Notes: generated by a model not told the origin, from the letters alone. A stretch of 64,000 bases of DNA from Peptoniphilus_B koenoeneniae (GCF_030812875.1 NZ_JAUSTN010000005.1:124001-188000); one strand, 5' to 3'; shown: positions 1-8,749, numbered from the stretch's first letter. Program-made: numbers and translations.

Positions 1-27
1 TTCACAGGGCAAAATGTTATAATTACT

Positions 28-57
28 TTATCCCCAAAGTTATTAACATTATCCACA
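28..57 (+). other. DnaA-box-like triplet
   Basis: Three 9-mers resembling the DnaA box TTATCCACA lie in one orientation: TTATCCCCA at 28, TTATTAACA at 40 and a perfect TTATCCACA at 49. The start-to-start spacing is 12 then 9 bases, exactly the spacing of the second triplet at 39180. The cluster sits in the gene-free first 84 bases. It may be part of a replication origin or a DnaA-titrating cluster. The sequence shows only the boxes; the role is inferred. Confidence 0.6.
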
Positions 58-84
58 AGGGTTAGAACAAATATTTGTTGACAT

Positions 85-786
85 TTATAAGTTTATTTTT
101 ATGCCCTCAAGTTTATTTTTTTCTCTTTCTCCTTCCAACAATTTTTTAACAACAAATCGAGTTTTAGGAGCTTCAACATTTATTCTATAGCTTCCTCTTT
201 GGTCTTTTCCTTTTATAATTAAAGTTCCGCTTTTTTCCTCATAGATATTTTTAATGCCTTCATAGGGAAAATTGTAAATTCCAAAAACCAAACCATCCTC
301 ATAAATTCCCGCTTGAACATCGTATTTTTCTCTTCCGTTTCTAAAGGGTCCCTTTTCCTTAATAGTGAAAATCTTTATATTGTCTTTTTCTTCCACAGTG
401 GGAAAAATTCCGCTATAAAGATTCATTGTAAAAGTAAAAAGAACGAGAATCATAATAAGGGGGTTGGAGAGTTTATTAATAAGTAAATTATCTCTTAAAT
501 AAAGTTGTCCCAAGAAAAAGGCATTTAGAAAAATTACAAAGGCTACATAGACAAAGACATTTAAATATAATCTGGTCTTTCGCATAGTAAGTCCCTTTAA
601 AGATAAAATCTGGTTATATTCTTTAAGCATGGCAATAGTCGTAGTTAAAAACATAATATTTACAATAGCCCACAAAATATTTAAAACTGTGGTATCTTCC
701 ACATAAGGACTGGGTCCAAAATATTTTTCGCTTCCAAAAGCTATTATTAATGATATAAGACCTATAAAAATTGTACTTTTTTTCAA
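85..786 (-). CDS. Small integral membrane protein with C-terminal soluble domain
   Basis: A 233-residue protein of unknown function. The open frame extends further upstream, but the start is taken as the TTG at 786 because a perfect AGGAGG lies 8 bases before it and the protein then begins with a hydrophobic segment. Four membrane segments can be seen (about residues 5-20, 33-52, 72-92 and 106-124). A cytosolic-looking C-terminal domain of mixed beta character follows, containing an EDGLVFGIYNFPYEGIKNI stretch. That arrangement resembles small clostridial membrane proteins with a PH-like tail such as DUF5673, but this is a weak impression. It is divergent from msrB with only 56 bases between starts. 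Confidence 0.6.
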   Translation of the reverse strand: MKKSTIFIGLISLIIAFGSEKYFGPSPYVEDTTVLNILWAIVNIMFLTTTIAMLKEYNQILSLKGLTMRKTRLYLNVFVYVAFVIFLNAFFLGQLYLRDNLLINKLSNPLIMILVLFTFTMNLYSGIFPTVEEKDNIKIFTIKEKGPFRNGREKYDVQAGIYEDGLVFGIYNFPYEGIKNIYEEKSGTLIIKGKDQRGSYRINVEAPKTRFVVKKLLEGEREKNKLEGIKINL

Positions 787-842
787 AACAAAAACCTCCT
801 TTAATATTGTAACATAAGGGGTATAAATAAAGAGGAGGCAAT

Positions 843-1301
843 ATGAAATATTATAAAAAAAGTGACGATGAATTAAGAAAAACTTTAAGTAAGATTCAAT
901 ATGATGTAACTCAAAATAGCGGAACTGAAAGACCTTTTTCTGGTGAGTACGACAATTTTTTTGAAGATGGAATTTATGTAGATATAACCAGTGGTCAACC
1001 TCTTTTTTCTTCAAAAGATAAATTTAACTCTGGTTGCGGTTGGCCAGCTTTCTCAAAGGTTATTGAAAATACAAAATTAATAGAGCTTAGAGATGAAAGG
1101 TTCGGTATGCACAGGATAGAAGTTCGTTCCAATGCAGACGCCCACTTAGGTCATCTTTTTAATGATGGCCCTAAAGATCTTGGAGGATTGAGATACTGCA
1201 TAAACAGTGCAAGTTTAAAATTTATCCCCAAAGACAGGCTAAAAGAAGAAGGTTATGAAGAATATTTAAAATTGTTTGATAAGGATAAAAATAAAGATTA
1301 A
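843..1301 (+). CDS. msrB: Peptide-methionine (R)-S-oxide reductase MsrB
   Basis: Reduces the R-epimer of methionine sulfoxide in proteins, a repair step after oxidative damage. The 152-residue protein has the MsrB hallmarks: SGCGWPAF near residue 64, the RSNADAHLGHLF block, and RYCINSASL carrying the catalytic cysteine near residue 119. The paired CxxC zinc motifs of some MsrB proteins are absent (SGQP stands at the first site), so this is the metal-free form. The ATG follows a GAGGAGG site. A strong bidirectional terminator follows. With the thiol peroxidase at 7.1-7.6 kb it is one of two oxidative-defence genes here. Confidence 0.95.
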   Translation: MKYYKKSDDELRKTLSKIQYDVTQNSGTERPFSGEYDNFFEDGIYVDITSGQPLFSSKDKFNSGCGWPAFSKVIENTKLIELRDERFGMHRIEVRSNADAHLGHLFNDGPKDLGGLRYCINSASLKFIPKDRLKEEGYEEYLKLFDKDKNKD

Positions 1302-1312
1302 TTCTATGTATT

Positions 1313-1340
1313 AAAAAAGCACCTTTAAAAGGTGCTTTTT
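1313..1340. terminator. Bidirectional terminator after msrB
   Basis: A 10-bp stem AAAAAGCACC/GGTGCTTTTT is flanked by an A run on one side and a T run on the other. It serves convergent msrB and the small gene at 1350. Confidence 0.9.
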
Positions 1341-1349
1341 ATTTTGTTT

Positions 1350-1568
1350 TTATCTTCTATTTTGGTTGTCAACCCATTCTTTAGCTTCTTCAACTGCATC
1401 TTCAGTAGGAATTTCAACTCCTGTTTCAGGATCTTTTCCTGCAGTTTTTGAATAAATATCACTTGCTGGTTTGTGAGCTTCTTTAATTTCACTATCTTGC
1501 TCAATGTCTGCTTTAACTTGTTTTAATCTCTTATTTGTTAAATTTTCTCTTGCTTCTTTTTCTGACAT
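1350..1568 (-). CDS. Small acidic protein, DUF3787-like
   Basis: A 72-residue, highly charged protein with no membrane segment, preceded by a clear AGGAGG site. The C-terminal stretch IPTEDAVEEAKEWVDNQNRR resembles the end of the DUF3787 family (small clostridial proteins, some reported on spores), where an IPSxxxVxxAKEWVD pattern is typical. Nothing else in the window concerns sporulation, so a spore role is not implied. Family assignment is from memory of the motif and is tentative. Confidence 0.55.
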   Translation of the reverse strand: MSEKEARENLTNKRLKQVKADIEQDSEIKEAHKPASDIYSKTAGKDPETGVEIPTEDAVEEAKEWVDNQNRR

Positions 1569-1699
1569 AATAATCCTCCTAATTAATTTAAAAAATTTTA
1601 ATTCTCTATTTATTATAACACTAAAAGCAAAAACTTTAGGTATTCTTGCAATAAATAATTTTACAGTTCATACTGTTAATAATAGGAATGAGGTGGAAA

Positions 1700-3436
1700 A
1701 TGCTTAAAACAATATTATCACAAGTAAAAGAATACAAAAAATATGCTCTATTAAGTCCCCTATTTGTAACTTTTGAAGTGCTTTTTGATATTTTAATTCC
1801 CTATTTTATGAGTGTTATCGTTGACAAAGGAATAAACCTTGGAGATGAGGACCTGATAGTAAGAATGGGAGTTTTTTTGGTAATTTCAGTTTTATTATTA
1901 TTCATATCAGGAATTGCATCAGGATATTTTGCAACCAAAGCTTCAGCAGGACTTGCGAAAAATTTGCGGGACTCCATGTTTAAAAATATTCAAGGCTTTT
2001 CCTTTGAAGATATAGATTCTTTTTCAAAGGGTTCCTTATTAACGAGGATGACAACTGATGTGCAAAGTGTTCAGCTTTCCTTTCAAATGTCCACGAGAAT
2101 AGCCATAAGGTCTCCCTTATTATTAATCTTTGCATTTTTTATGAGTTTTAAAATAAATTCAAAACTTGCCATGTATTTTTTAATTATGATTCCCCTTATG
2201 GCCTTTGTCTTAATTCTTGTAATAAAGAAAGTTTATCCCTATTTTAAAAAAGTTTTTCAACTCCTCGATAAATTAAACACTCATGTTTCTGAAAACTTAA
2301 TAGGTATAAGAGAAGTAAAAGCCTTCACTCGTGAAGACCAACAAATTTCTAAATTTAATGAAATCTCAAAAGATTTATACCATAAATATATTTATATTCA
2401 GAAAAATTTTATGATGCTTATGCCCTTTATGAATCTTTGCGTATACAGTATTTCTCTACTTATAGCCTGGCTGGGAGCAAAATTTATTATCTTAGGTTCC
2501 ATGAAAACTGGTCAACTTATAAGTTTAATTACCTACTCCTTTCAAATACAAATATCTCTTGTGATATTCGCCATGGTCTTTACTCAAATTGTAAATTCAA
2601 GAAATGCAGCTGAGAGAATAAGTCAAATAATAAATAAGGATTCCAGTTTAAAGAATGGCAAAAAAAATGTAAATATCGTAAAAGACGGAAGCATAAGTTT
2701 TGAAGATGTATGCTTTTCCTACACTGATGATCTTAATAAACTTGCCCTTAAAAATATAAATTTAAATATTAAAGCAGGAGCTAATGTAGGGATAATAGGT
2801 TCAACAGGTTCTTCAAAATCCACTTTAGTTCAACTTATACCAAGGCTTTATGATGTTACAAAGGGTTGTGTAAAAGTTGGCGGCCTCGATGTGAGAGATT
2901 ATAATCTAAAGGCTCTTAGAGATAGTGTTGCCATGGTTTTACAAAAAAATCAATTATTTTCAGGAAGTATAAGAAGCAATTTAAAATTTGCAGATGAAAA
3001 TTTATCTGACGAAAAAATGATTGAAATTTTAAAGGTTGCAGGAGCTTACGACTTTGTAAAAGAAGCTGGAGGTCTTGATGCAAAAGTTGAAAGAGGAGGA
3101 AATAATTTTTCCGGAGGGCAAAAACAAAGGCTTACCATTGCAAGAGCCCTTCTTAAAGATCCAAAGATCTTAATTTTAGATGACTCCACTTCCGCTCTTG
3201 ACAACACTACTGAAAGAAAAATCGTAGAAAACTTAAATAAATATTTACCGAATTTAACAAGGCTTACCATATCTCAAAGAATAAACTCTTTAAAATATGC
3301 AGACACAATTATAGTTATGGATGAAGGAGAAATTGAATCCATAGGAGATCATGAGTATCTTTTAAAGAATTCAAAAATATATAGAGAAATTTCTCAATCT
3401 CAAGAAAGAGAGGGGGATTTTGATGAAAAAAAATAA
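1700..3436 (+). CDS. ABC exporter half-transporter, subunit with degenerate ATPase site
   Basis: A 578-residue type-I ABC exporter half: six-helix membrane domain (about 1-310), then a nucleotide-binding domain. Walker A is GSTGSSKST, the signature is FSGGQKQR, and Walker B is ILILDDSTSALD, where Asp replaces the catalytic Glu. The switch histidine is replaced by Gln (ISQRINSL). These two losses are characteristic of one subunit of heterodimeric exporters of the TM287/288 and BmrC/D type. The start at 1700 is chosen over the ATG at 1688 because the GAGGTGG ribosome site lies between them. It overlaps the next gene by 14 bases, indicating translational coupling. Substrate unknown; probably drugs or lipids. 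Confidence 0.93.
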   Translation: MLKTILSQVKEYKKYALLSPLFVTFEVLFDILIPYFMSVIVDKGINLGDEDLIVRMGVFLVISVLLLFISGIASGYFATKASAGLAKNLRDSMFKNIQGFSFEDIDSFSKGSLLTRMTTDVQSVQLSFQMSTRIAIRSPLLLIFAFFMSFKINSKLAMYFLIMIPLMAFVLILVIKKVYPYFKKVFQLLDKLNTHVSENLIGIREVKAFTREDQQISKFNEISKDLYHKYIYIQKNFMMLMPFMNLCVYSISLLIAWLGAKFIILGSMKTGQLISLITYSFQIQISLVIFAMVFTQIVNSRNAAERISQIINKDSSLKNGKKNVNIVKDGSISFEDVCFSYTDDLNKLALKNINLNIKAGANVGIIGSTGSSKSTLVQLIPRLYDVTKGCVKVGGLDVRDYNLKALRDSVAMVLQKNQLFSGSIRSNLKFADENLSDEKMIEILKVAGAYDFVKEAGGLDAKVERGGNNFSGGQKQRLTIARALLKDPKILILDDSTSALDNTTERKIVENLNKYLPNLTRLTISQRINSLKYADTIIVMDEGEIESIGDHEYLLKNSKIYREISQSQEREGDFDEKK

Positions 3437-5300
3437 TATTAGAAAGTTATCTAAAAATGATAATTTAAAAGTCGGAAAAAGACTTTTAAAATATATTATT
3501 AAAAAACACAAATTTAAATTAATTTTCGTTTTCTTCTTGGTAATTTTTTCTACAATATCAGGAATATCTTTTTCTGTATTCTTAAAAACTTTAATAGATT
3601 CTTATATCAGTCCATTAATTGGAGTAAAAAATCCTGATTTTTCTCCCTTATTAAAGGCAATTTTAACTATGGCTTTAATTTTTTTAGGTGGAACTATTTC
3701 AAATTTTATCTATCAAATGATTATGGTGTATGTAACTGAACAAACCTCCTATGATTTAAGAGAGGATGTTTTTAAACATTTACAAACTCTTCCCATAAGT
3801 TATTTTGATGAAAATTCTCACGGAGATATTATGAGTGTCTTTACCAATGATATTCAAGCTGTAGAACAAGTTATAGCAAATTTACCCATACTTTTTTCTT
3901 CAATAATGTCTATAATTTTAATAATTTTGGTTATGCTTTTTGAATCTTTAAGTTTAACTTTAGTTGTAGGTCTTTGCCTTGTGCTTTTGTACATTATAAT
4001 GAAATTTATGGGCAAGAAATCCTCATCCTACTTTATAAAACAACAGGAAACTTTGGGAGAAGAAAATGGTTTTATAGAAGAGAGAATAGAGGGACAAAAA
4101 ATTATAAAAGTTTTTTCTTACGAAGATAAAACAATGGAAGAATTTAGAAAAATAAACGAAAGACTTTTTGAAAACACTATGCTTGCCAACAGATACTCTC
4201 TATTCTTAATACCTATAGTCTTTTCAGTTTTTAATCTTCAATACGCTTTTATAGCCCTAGCTGGAGGCCTCATGGCCCTTAGTGGAAAATTTAATATAAG
4301 TGTAGGACTTATTGCAACTTTCTTGCAACTTTCAAGAAATTTATCAGGACCTATGAGAAACATCTCCTCTATGCTTAATCAAGTTTTACTTGCCCTTGCT
4401 GGAGCCTATAGGGTTTTTAATCTTTTAGATCAAGAGTCGGAAGAAAACTTAGGAAAAATAGAACTAGTAAGAATAAAATACCAAGGGGATAAAATTATAG
4501 AATGCAAAGAAAATACCGGACTTTGGGCTTGGAAAAATCCGGAAGATTTACAAAATCCCTACACCCCTCTAAAGGGTGATATAAGATTTAATAATGTTAC
4601 TTTTGGCTACAAGGAAGGGGAAGCTGTTTTAAAAAACATTTCTCTTTTTGCAAAACCTGAAGAAAAAATTGCCTTTGTCGGTTCCACAGGAGCTGGCAAA
4701 ACTACAATTACAAATCTTATTAACAGATTTTATGATATATGGTCAGGCTCCATAAGCTTTGACGGAATAGACATAAGAAAAATAAATAAAAAAGACCTAA
4801 GAAAATCTTTAGGCATGGTTTTGCAGGACACTCATTTATTTACAGGAACAGTAAAAGAAAATCTTCGTTTCGGTAAATTAGATGCCACTGATGAAGAAAT
4901 AATAGAAGGGGCAAAAAAAGCAAGAGCCCACTATTTTATAGAGCTTTTGCCTAAGGGATATGAAACTATAATCTCAGGAAACGGCAGTGAAATATCTCAA
5001 GGACAAGCCCAACTTTTATCCATAGCCAGAGCGGAAATATTAAGTCCTCCAGTTTTAATACTTGATGAAGCAACATCTTCTATAGACTCGAGAACTGAAA
5101 TGCTAGTGCAAAAATCCATGGATCAAGTTATGAAAGGAAGGACAACTTTTGTAATAGCTCACAGACTTTCAACAGTTCAAAATTCAGATGCGATTATGGT
5201 TCTTGAAAAAGGAAATATAATTGAAAGAGGAGACCATAAGGATTTAATAGAACAAAAGGGTCTTTACTACAAACTTTACAACAGTGGTCTTGAAGAATAA
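3423..5300 (+). CDS. ABC exporter half-transporter, partner subunit
   Basis: A 625-residue type-I ABC exporter half that pairs with the preceding gene. The membrane domain covers about residues 1-330. A linker of about 40 residues precedes the nucleotide-binding domain, with Walker A GSTGAGKTT, Walker B VLILDEATSSID with an intact Glu, and an intact switch His (IAHRLST). The signature is SQGQAQ instead of SGGQ. That fits a heterodimer whose degenerate site combines this signature with the partner's altered Walker B and switch. The start ATG at 3423 follows GAGAGGGGG; a TTG one codon upstream is in frame but less likely. A strong terminator follows. Confidence 0.93.
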   Translation: MKKNNIRKLSKNDNLKVGKRLLKYIIKKHKFKLIFVFFLVIFSTISGISFSVFLKTLIDSYISPLIGVKNPDFSPLLKAILTMALIFLGGTISNFIYQMIMVYVTEQTSYDLREDVFKHLQTLPISYFDENSHGDIMSVFTNDIQAVEQVIANLPILFSSIMSIILIILVMLFESLSLTLVVGLCLVLLYIIMKFMGKKSSSYFIKQQETLGEENGFIEERIEGQKIIKVFSYEDKTMEEFRKINERLFENTMLANRYSLFLIPIVFSVFNLQYAFIALAGGLMALSGKFNISVGLIATFLQLSRNLSGPMRNISSMLNQVLLALAGAYRVFNLLDQESEENLGKIELVRIKYQGDKIIECKENTGLWAWKNPEDLQNPYTPLKGDIRFNNVTFGYKEGEAVLKNISLFAKPEEKIAFVGSTGAGKTTITNLINRFYDIWSGSISFDGIDIRKINKKDLRKSLGMVLQDTHLFTGTVKENLRFGKLDATDEEIIEGAKKARAHYFIELLPKGYETIISGNGSEISQGQAQLLSIARAEILSPPVLILDEATSSIDSRTEMLVQKSMDQVMKGRTTFVIAHRLSTVQNSDAIMVLEKGNIIERGDHKDLIEQKGLYYKLYNSGLEE

Positions 5301-5304
5301 AAAT

Positions 5305-5332
5305 AAACGGCTAAAATATTTAGCCGTTTTTT
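5305..5332 (+). terminator. Terminator of the ABC exporter operon
   Basis: Stem AAACGGCTAAA / TTTAGCCGTTT followed by a T run, directly after the stop codon at 5300. Confidence 0.9.
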
Positions 5333-5370
5333 AATGAATTTATTTAATAAAATTATGGTAAACTTAACTT

Positions 5371-6018
5371 ATGGAAAATAAAAACACTTTTACAAAATTT
5401 TTAATTTATTTTTTAATATATCTTTTGACTTCTGCCGTAATTTATTTTTTTAACATAAGAAGATTGTATTTAATATTTAATACAGGCCTTGCCTTTATTC
5501 CCTTTATTTTAACTTCTTATGGAAAAAGAGAAAAGACAAGGGGCATATTTTTAATTTTAGCAGTCTTAGTTGCAATAATTTTTTATCCCAACTGTATTTA
5601 TATGTTTACGGACTTTATTCACATAAAAAGAAGCGACTACTATACAAACATAAATCAAGTAATTTATGTTTTCAATTACTTAAATTGGCTTCGCCTGGGC
5701 ACAGATTTAATTATGATTTTACTGTCCCTTATCTTGGGCTATGAAAGCTTTGTAAATTTAGTTACAATTTTTAAATGCAGAGGCCATATCCTTGCGGAAT
5801 TTATCCTTTTAATTTTTTTCAGCGGTCTTGCTTCTTTAGGCGTATATTTAGGCAGATTTATAAGATTAAATTCCTGGGATATTTTAAATCCTCTATCACT
5901 AAAAATGCAAATAACAGATATAATTTCAAAAATGAACCTTAACGACTACTATCTTCTATGTGTTTTTGCAGGAGTTCATTTCCTTGTTATCTTGCTTTTT
6001 GCAAATTTAAAAAGATAA
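5371..6018 (+). CDS. DUF1361 integral membrane protein
   Basis: A 215-residue protein with about six membrane segments. The YPNCIYMFTDFIHI block near residue 72 matches the conserved FPNxPYxxTDxxHL signature of DUF1361, a family of unknown function found in Firmicutes. The upstream gap after the terminator is only 38 bases and no good ribosome site is visible before this ATG, so the start is uncertain. It is convergent with rlmH; the stop codons abut without a spacer or a shared terminator. Confidence 0.8.
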   Translation: MENKNTFTKFLIYFLIYLLTSAVIYFFNIRRLYLIFNTGLAFIPFILTSYGKREKTRGIFLILAVLVAIIFYPNCIYMFTDFIHIKRSDYYTNINQVIYVFNYLNWLRLGTDLIMILLSLILGYESFVNLVTIFKCRGHILAEFILLIFFSGLASLGVYLGRFIRLNSWDILNPLSLKMQITDIISKMNLNDYYLLCVFAGVHFLVILLFANLKR

Positions 6019-6498
6019 TTATTTGTGATAGGGTTCATTATTAATAATTTTAAAAGCCCTGTAAATTTGCTCTAAAAGATTGATCCTTATAAGTTGATGA
6101 GGTAGAGTCATTTTTGAAAAAGAAAATGACTCATTTTTTATTTTTAATACATTTTCACCAAGCCCTAAACTTCCTCCGATAATAAAAACAAGGCTGGACT
6201 TGCCATGAATCATTAAAGAATTTAATTTTTCTGCAAACTCTTCGCTGGTTCTTTCTTTGCCCTTAATTTCAAGACTAAAGCAGTAATCTCCATCTTTTAT
6301 CTTTGATAAAATCCTCTCTCCTTCTTTTTGGAGAATCAATTCTCTTTCCCTGTCAGTTGGATTGTCAGGAGTTTTTTCATCTTCAACTTCAATAATCTCA
6401 AACTTGCAAAAGGCAGATAATCTTTTTAAATATTCCTTTTGAGCTTCTTTTAAATATTTTTCTTTTAAATGGCCAGGACAAATTATTTTTATCTTCAC
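6019..6498 (-). CDS. rlmH: 23S rRNA (pseudouridine-1915-N3) methyltransferase RlmH
   Basis: A 159-residue SPOUT methyltransferase that methylates pseudouridine 1915 in helix 69 of 23S rRNA in assembled ribosomes, using SAM. The trefoil-knot SAM-binding loop is visible as FIIGGSLGLGENV, and the diagnostic C-terminal tail is complete (MTLPHQLIRINLLEQIYRAF, ending NNEPYHK). The length is standard. It overlaps the upstream nicotinamidase gene by four bases (ATGA), so translation is coupled. Confidence 0.97.
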   Translation of the reverse strand: MKIKIICPGHLKEKYLKEAQKEYLKRLSAFCKFEIIEVEDEKTPDNPTDRERELILQKEGERILSKIKDGDYCFSLEIKGKERTSEEFAEKLNSLMIHGKSSLVFIIGGSLGLGENVLKIKNESFSFSKMTLPHQLIRINLLEQIYRAFKIINNEPYHK

Positions 6499-7037
6499 TT
6501 AATCTCCACTTTTTCCTTTAAATCTTCTAAATTTTTCCTATGATCCTCTTCATTTACATAAGCAAGGCAATTCTTTAATAAACTTACTTTTTTACCAGTC
6601 TTTAAAAGTTCAAGAACAGTTTCCCTTACACAATACTCCGATGCAATGCCGCAGACAATAAATTCCTCCGTTTGAATTTCATGTAACTTTTGTCCCTCAG
6701 CATTTTCTCCATTAAAGGCACTGTATTCTTCAATATCATCATTAAGCCCTTTCTTATATGTGTTTTGAGAATTTGGTCTTTTGTCCTCAGAAAGTTTTAA
6801 AAACTTTTGAGATAATTCTGCTCCATAAGTATTTTCAAGACAGTGAATAGGCCAAATGCCTCCGTTAACCTTAAAGCTCTTATTATTTTTACTGTGCCAA
6901 TCCATTGTATAAACAGGATTTACCTTATTTTTTTCAATATATTCTACAATATTATCTATAGCTTCCTGACCCTTTAAACAGGCAAGACTTCCACTTATAA
7001 AATCATTTTGACAATCAACAACAACTAAAGTTTTCAA
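6495..7037 (-). CDS. pncA: Nicotinamidase (isochorismatase fold)
   Basis: Hydrolyses nicotinamide to nicotinate and ammonia for NAD salvage. The 180-residue protein begins KTLVVVDCQNDF with the catalytic Asp. The metal-site region is TMDWHSKNNKSF (the second His usual in N-H-x-SF is Asn here), followed by WPIHCLENTYGAEL. The catalytic Cys is in IASEYCVRE. The start is the TTG at 7037, preceded by GGGAGG at a 6-base spacing; upstream residues of the longer open frame look non-native. A terminator lies just upstream, so expression needs read-through from tpx or a promoter inside it. pncB at 10.2-11.7 kb supplies the next enzyme. Confidence 0.9.
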   Translation of the reverse strand: MKTLVVVDCQNDFISGSLACLKGQEAIDNIVEYIEKNKVNPVYTMDWHSKNNKSFKVNGGIWPIHCLENTYGAELSQKFLKLSEDKRPNSQNTYKKGLNDDIEEYSAFNGENAEGQKLHEIQTEEFIVCGIASEYCVRETVLELLKTGKKVSLLKNCLAYVNEEDHRKNLEDLKEKVEIK

Positions 7038-7064
7038 AATAAACCTCCCAAATTTTATGTATAA

Positions 7065-7086
7065 AAAAAGGGAGCCAGGCTCCCTA
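7065..7086 (-). terminator. Terminator of tpx
   Basis: On the minus strand AGGGAGC, a 3-base loop CTG, then GCTCCCT and a T run. It lies between tpx and pncA, 28 bases before the pncA start. Confidence 0.85.
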
Positions 7087-7092
7087 TTAAAA

Positions 7093-7593
7093 TTAAAGTA
7101 ATTTTTCAGCTTCTTCAATAGCCCTATCAAAGTTTACTTCATGAGTAACTTCAGGAACTATTTCAACATATTTTACAGTGCCTTCCTTATCAACAATGAT
7201 AACACCTCTTGTAAGAAGTGCAAGTTCTTCAATCATAAAGCCATATTTTTTTGCAAAATCTCTGTCCTTATAATCACTAACTATAATAGCCCTGTCAATT
7301 CCTTCAGCTGCACAAAATCTTCCTTGAGCAAAGGGAAGGTCCATGGAAACAGTTACAACCTTTACATCTTTACTCATTTCAGTAGCCTTTTCATTAAAAG
7401 TTCTTGTTTGAATTGAGCAAACTCCCGTATCAATGGAAGGAACTATACTTAAAATTACAACTTTTCCTAAATCATCACTTAATTTATATTCGCTTAAATC
7501 ATTATTAACTGCCTTAAAATCAGGTGCCTTTTGTCCAACTTCAACTTGCTTTCCACAAAGAGTCATCTTTGTTCCGCCAAATGTTACATTCAT
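7093..7593 (-). CDS. tpx: Thiol peroxidase Tpx (atypical 2-Cys peroxiredoxin)
   Basis: A 166-residue thioredoxin-fold peroxidase that reduces H2O2 and alkyl hydroperoxides. The peroxidatic cysteine is in SIDTGVCSIQTRTF and the resolving cysteine in GRFCAAEG, the spacing typical of Tpx. The substrate-pocket Arg is in the LLTRGVIIVD segment. The start follows AGGAGG and makes an MNVTFGGT N-terminus normal for the family. A TATAAT -10 lies at 7663-7668 on the minus strand; the -35 is poor. Confidence 0.97.
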   Translation of the reverse strand: MNVTFGGTKMTLCGKQVEVGQKAPDFKAVNNDLSEYKLSDDLGKVVILSIVPSIDTGVCSIQTRTFNEKATEMSKDVKVVTVSMDLPFAQGRFCAAEGIDRAIIVSDYKDRDFAKKYGFMIEELALLTRGVIIVDKEGTVKYVEIVPEVTHEVNFDRAIEEAEKLL

Positions 7594-7714
7594 TATAATA
7601 ACCTCCTAAAAAATAAAATCAATCTACATATAATTTATATCCAAATCAAAAAAAATTAAACCATTATAGTATACTTTTAAAATTCTTTTACAAAATAATT
7701 TTTTCTTTTGTAAT

Positions 7715-7745
7715 TAAAAAACCGAAGAAAATTCCTTCGATTTTA
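7715..7745 (-). terminator. Terminator of the TRIC/HAD operon
   Basis: On the minus strand a CGAAG ... CTTCG stem flanked by A and T runs (AAAATCGAAGG ... CTTCGGTTTTTT), immediately after the stop at 7749. Confidence 0.8.
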
Positions 7746-7748
7746 TTT

Positions 7749-8396
7749 TTATATTTTTTTAATTTTAGGAAGGTGGAAGTTACATTTTAAGGATATAAGC
7801 CTTATTATTACCACAATGGAAAATGTTATTATCATTAAAAAATTTTTGTTTATATCTGTTTTAAAAAACATTATATATGCTAAGGCTCCTAAAAAAGATG
7901 CGACTGCATATATTTCTTCTCTAAATATAACGGGAATGTTTCCTGCCATTACATCTCTTATTACTCCTCCTCCTACTCCTGTTACCATGCCCACAAATAT
8001 CAATAAAAATTTACTTTCATAACCCATGCTTATTGCGGTATTTATTCCTGTTACAGTAAATGCTCCAAGACCTATGGCATCAAATAAAAGCATTATTTTT
8101 TCTATTTTTTTCATTGTACGAGAATTTATAAAATCAAATTTTACATAAAAAATTGCAAATAATATTAAACTGGATATTAAAGAATATATGGCAAGTTTTG
8201 AATCTCTAAACATTTGTGGAGGAATATTTCCAAGAACCAAGTCTCTTATACATCCCCCTCCTAAGGCCGTCACAAGCCCAAGGACGACTACTCCAAGAAG
8301 ATCCATACTTTTTCTTATGCCCACCATAGAACCTGCAAAGGCGAAGGATATGGTTCCCAAAAGTTCAAATAATATGTCCATAGCTTCGTAGTTCAT
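7749..8396 (-). CDS. TRIC-type cation channel family (UPF0126) membrane protein
   Basis: A 215-residue protein with seven predicted membrane helices and two internally homologous halves, each with a glycine-rich GGGxxRD motif: ALGGGCIRDLVLGNIPPQ and GVGGGVIRDVMAGNIPVI. This duplication with GGGxxRDxxxGxxP is the signature of the bacterial UPF0126/TRIC channels (YicG, YadS type), which form trimeric cation channels or possibly glycine transporters. The start follows AGGAGAAAAAA. It overlaps the upstream gene by four bases. Confidence 0.92.
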   Translation of the reverse strand: MNYEAMDILFELLGTISFAFAGSMVGIRKSMDLLGVVVLGLVTALGGGCIRDLVLGNIPPQMFRDSKLAIYSLISSLILFAIFYVKFDFINSRTMKKIEKIMLLFDAIGLGAFTVTGINTAISMGYESKFLLIFVGMVTGVGGGVIRDVMAGNIPVIFREEIYAVASFLGALAYIMFFKTDINKNFLMIITFSIVVIIRLISLKCNFHLPKIKKI

Positions 8397-8749
8397 TTTT
8401 TTCTCCTAACTATTATAACAATTAAAAATAATGCTACAAGGCTTCCAATAAGGTTATATACTAGGTCTTTTACTTGGGGCGCTTTTGTATATATAAAATA
8501 AAAATTTAAGGCAAGTAAAATTATTTCTATTAAAAGACCGATTAATCCCACAATTATTAATTTATTCTTATCTTTTTTTACAAAGTCCATTAAGTATTTT
8601 AAAAGTATATATTGTATAAAACCTACTATGGGAAGTATTATTACTTCCCAGGGCCTTTTCATTTGATATTTTATTAAAGAATAAGTGGCAAGATATGCCT
8701 GAGCGCCTGCTATTGCAGCTAATAAGTTTTTTATTATTTGTTCAAACAT
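8393..8749 (-). CDS. Small four-helix membrane protein of unknown function
   Basis: A 118-residue hydrophobic protein with four likely membrane segments and a short basic C-terminus (VRRKK). I do not recognise a family. It is translationally coupled on both sides: the start shares one base with the stop of the HAD phosphatase gene (TAATG) and its stop overlaps the TRIC gene start (ATGA). The three genes form one transcription unit. Confidence 0.75.
   Translation of the reverse strand: MFEQIIKNLLAAIAGAQAYLATYSLIKYQMKRPWEVIILPIVGFIQYILLKYLMDFVKKDKNKLIIVGLIGLLIEIILLALNFYFIYTKAPQVKDLVYNLIGSLVALFLIVIIVRRKK

Noticed and set aside
787..1014. Upstream extension of the membrane-protein frame at 85-1014
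   Set aside because: It overlaps msrB on the other strand, is Phe/His/Tyr-rich like a chance frame, and a perfect AGGAGG precedes the TTG at 786.
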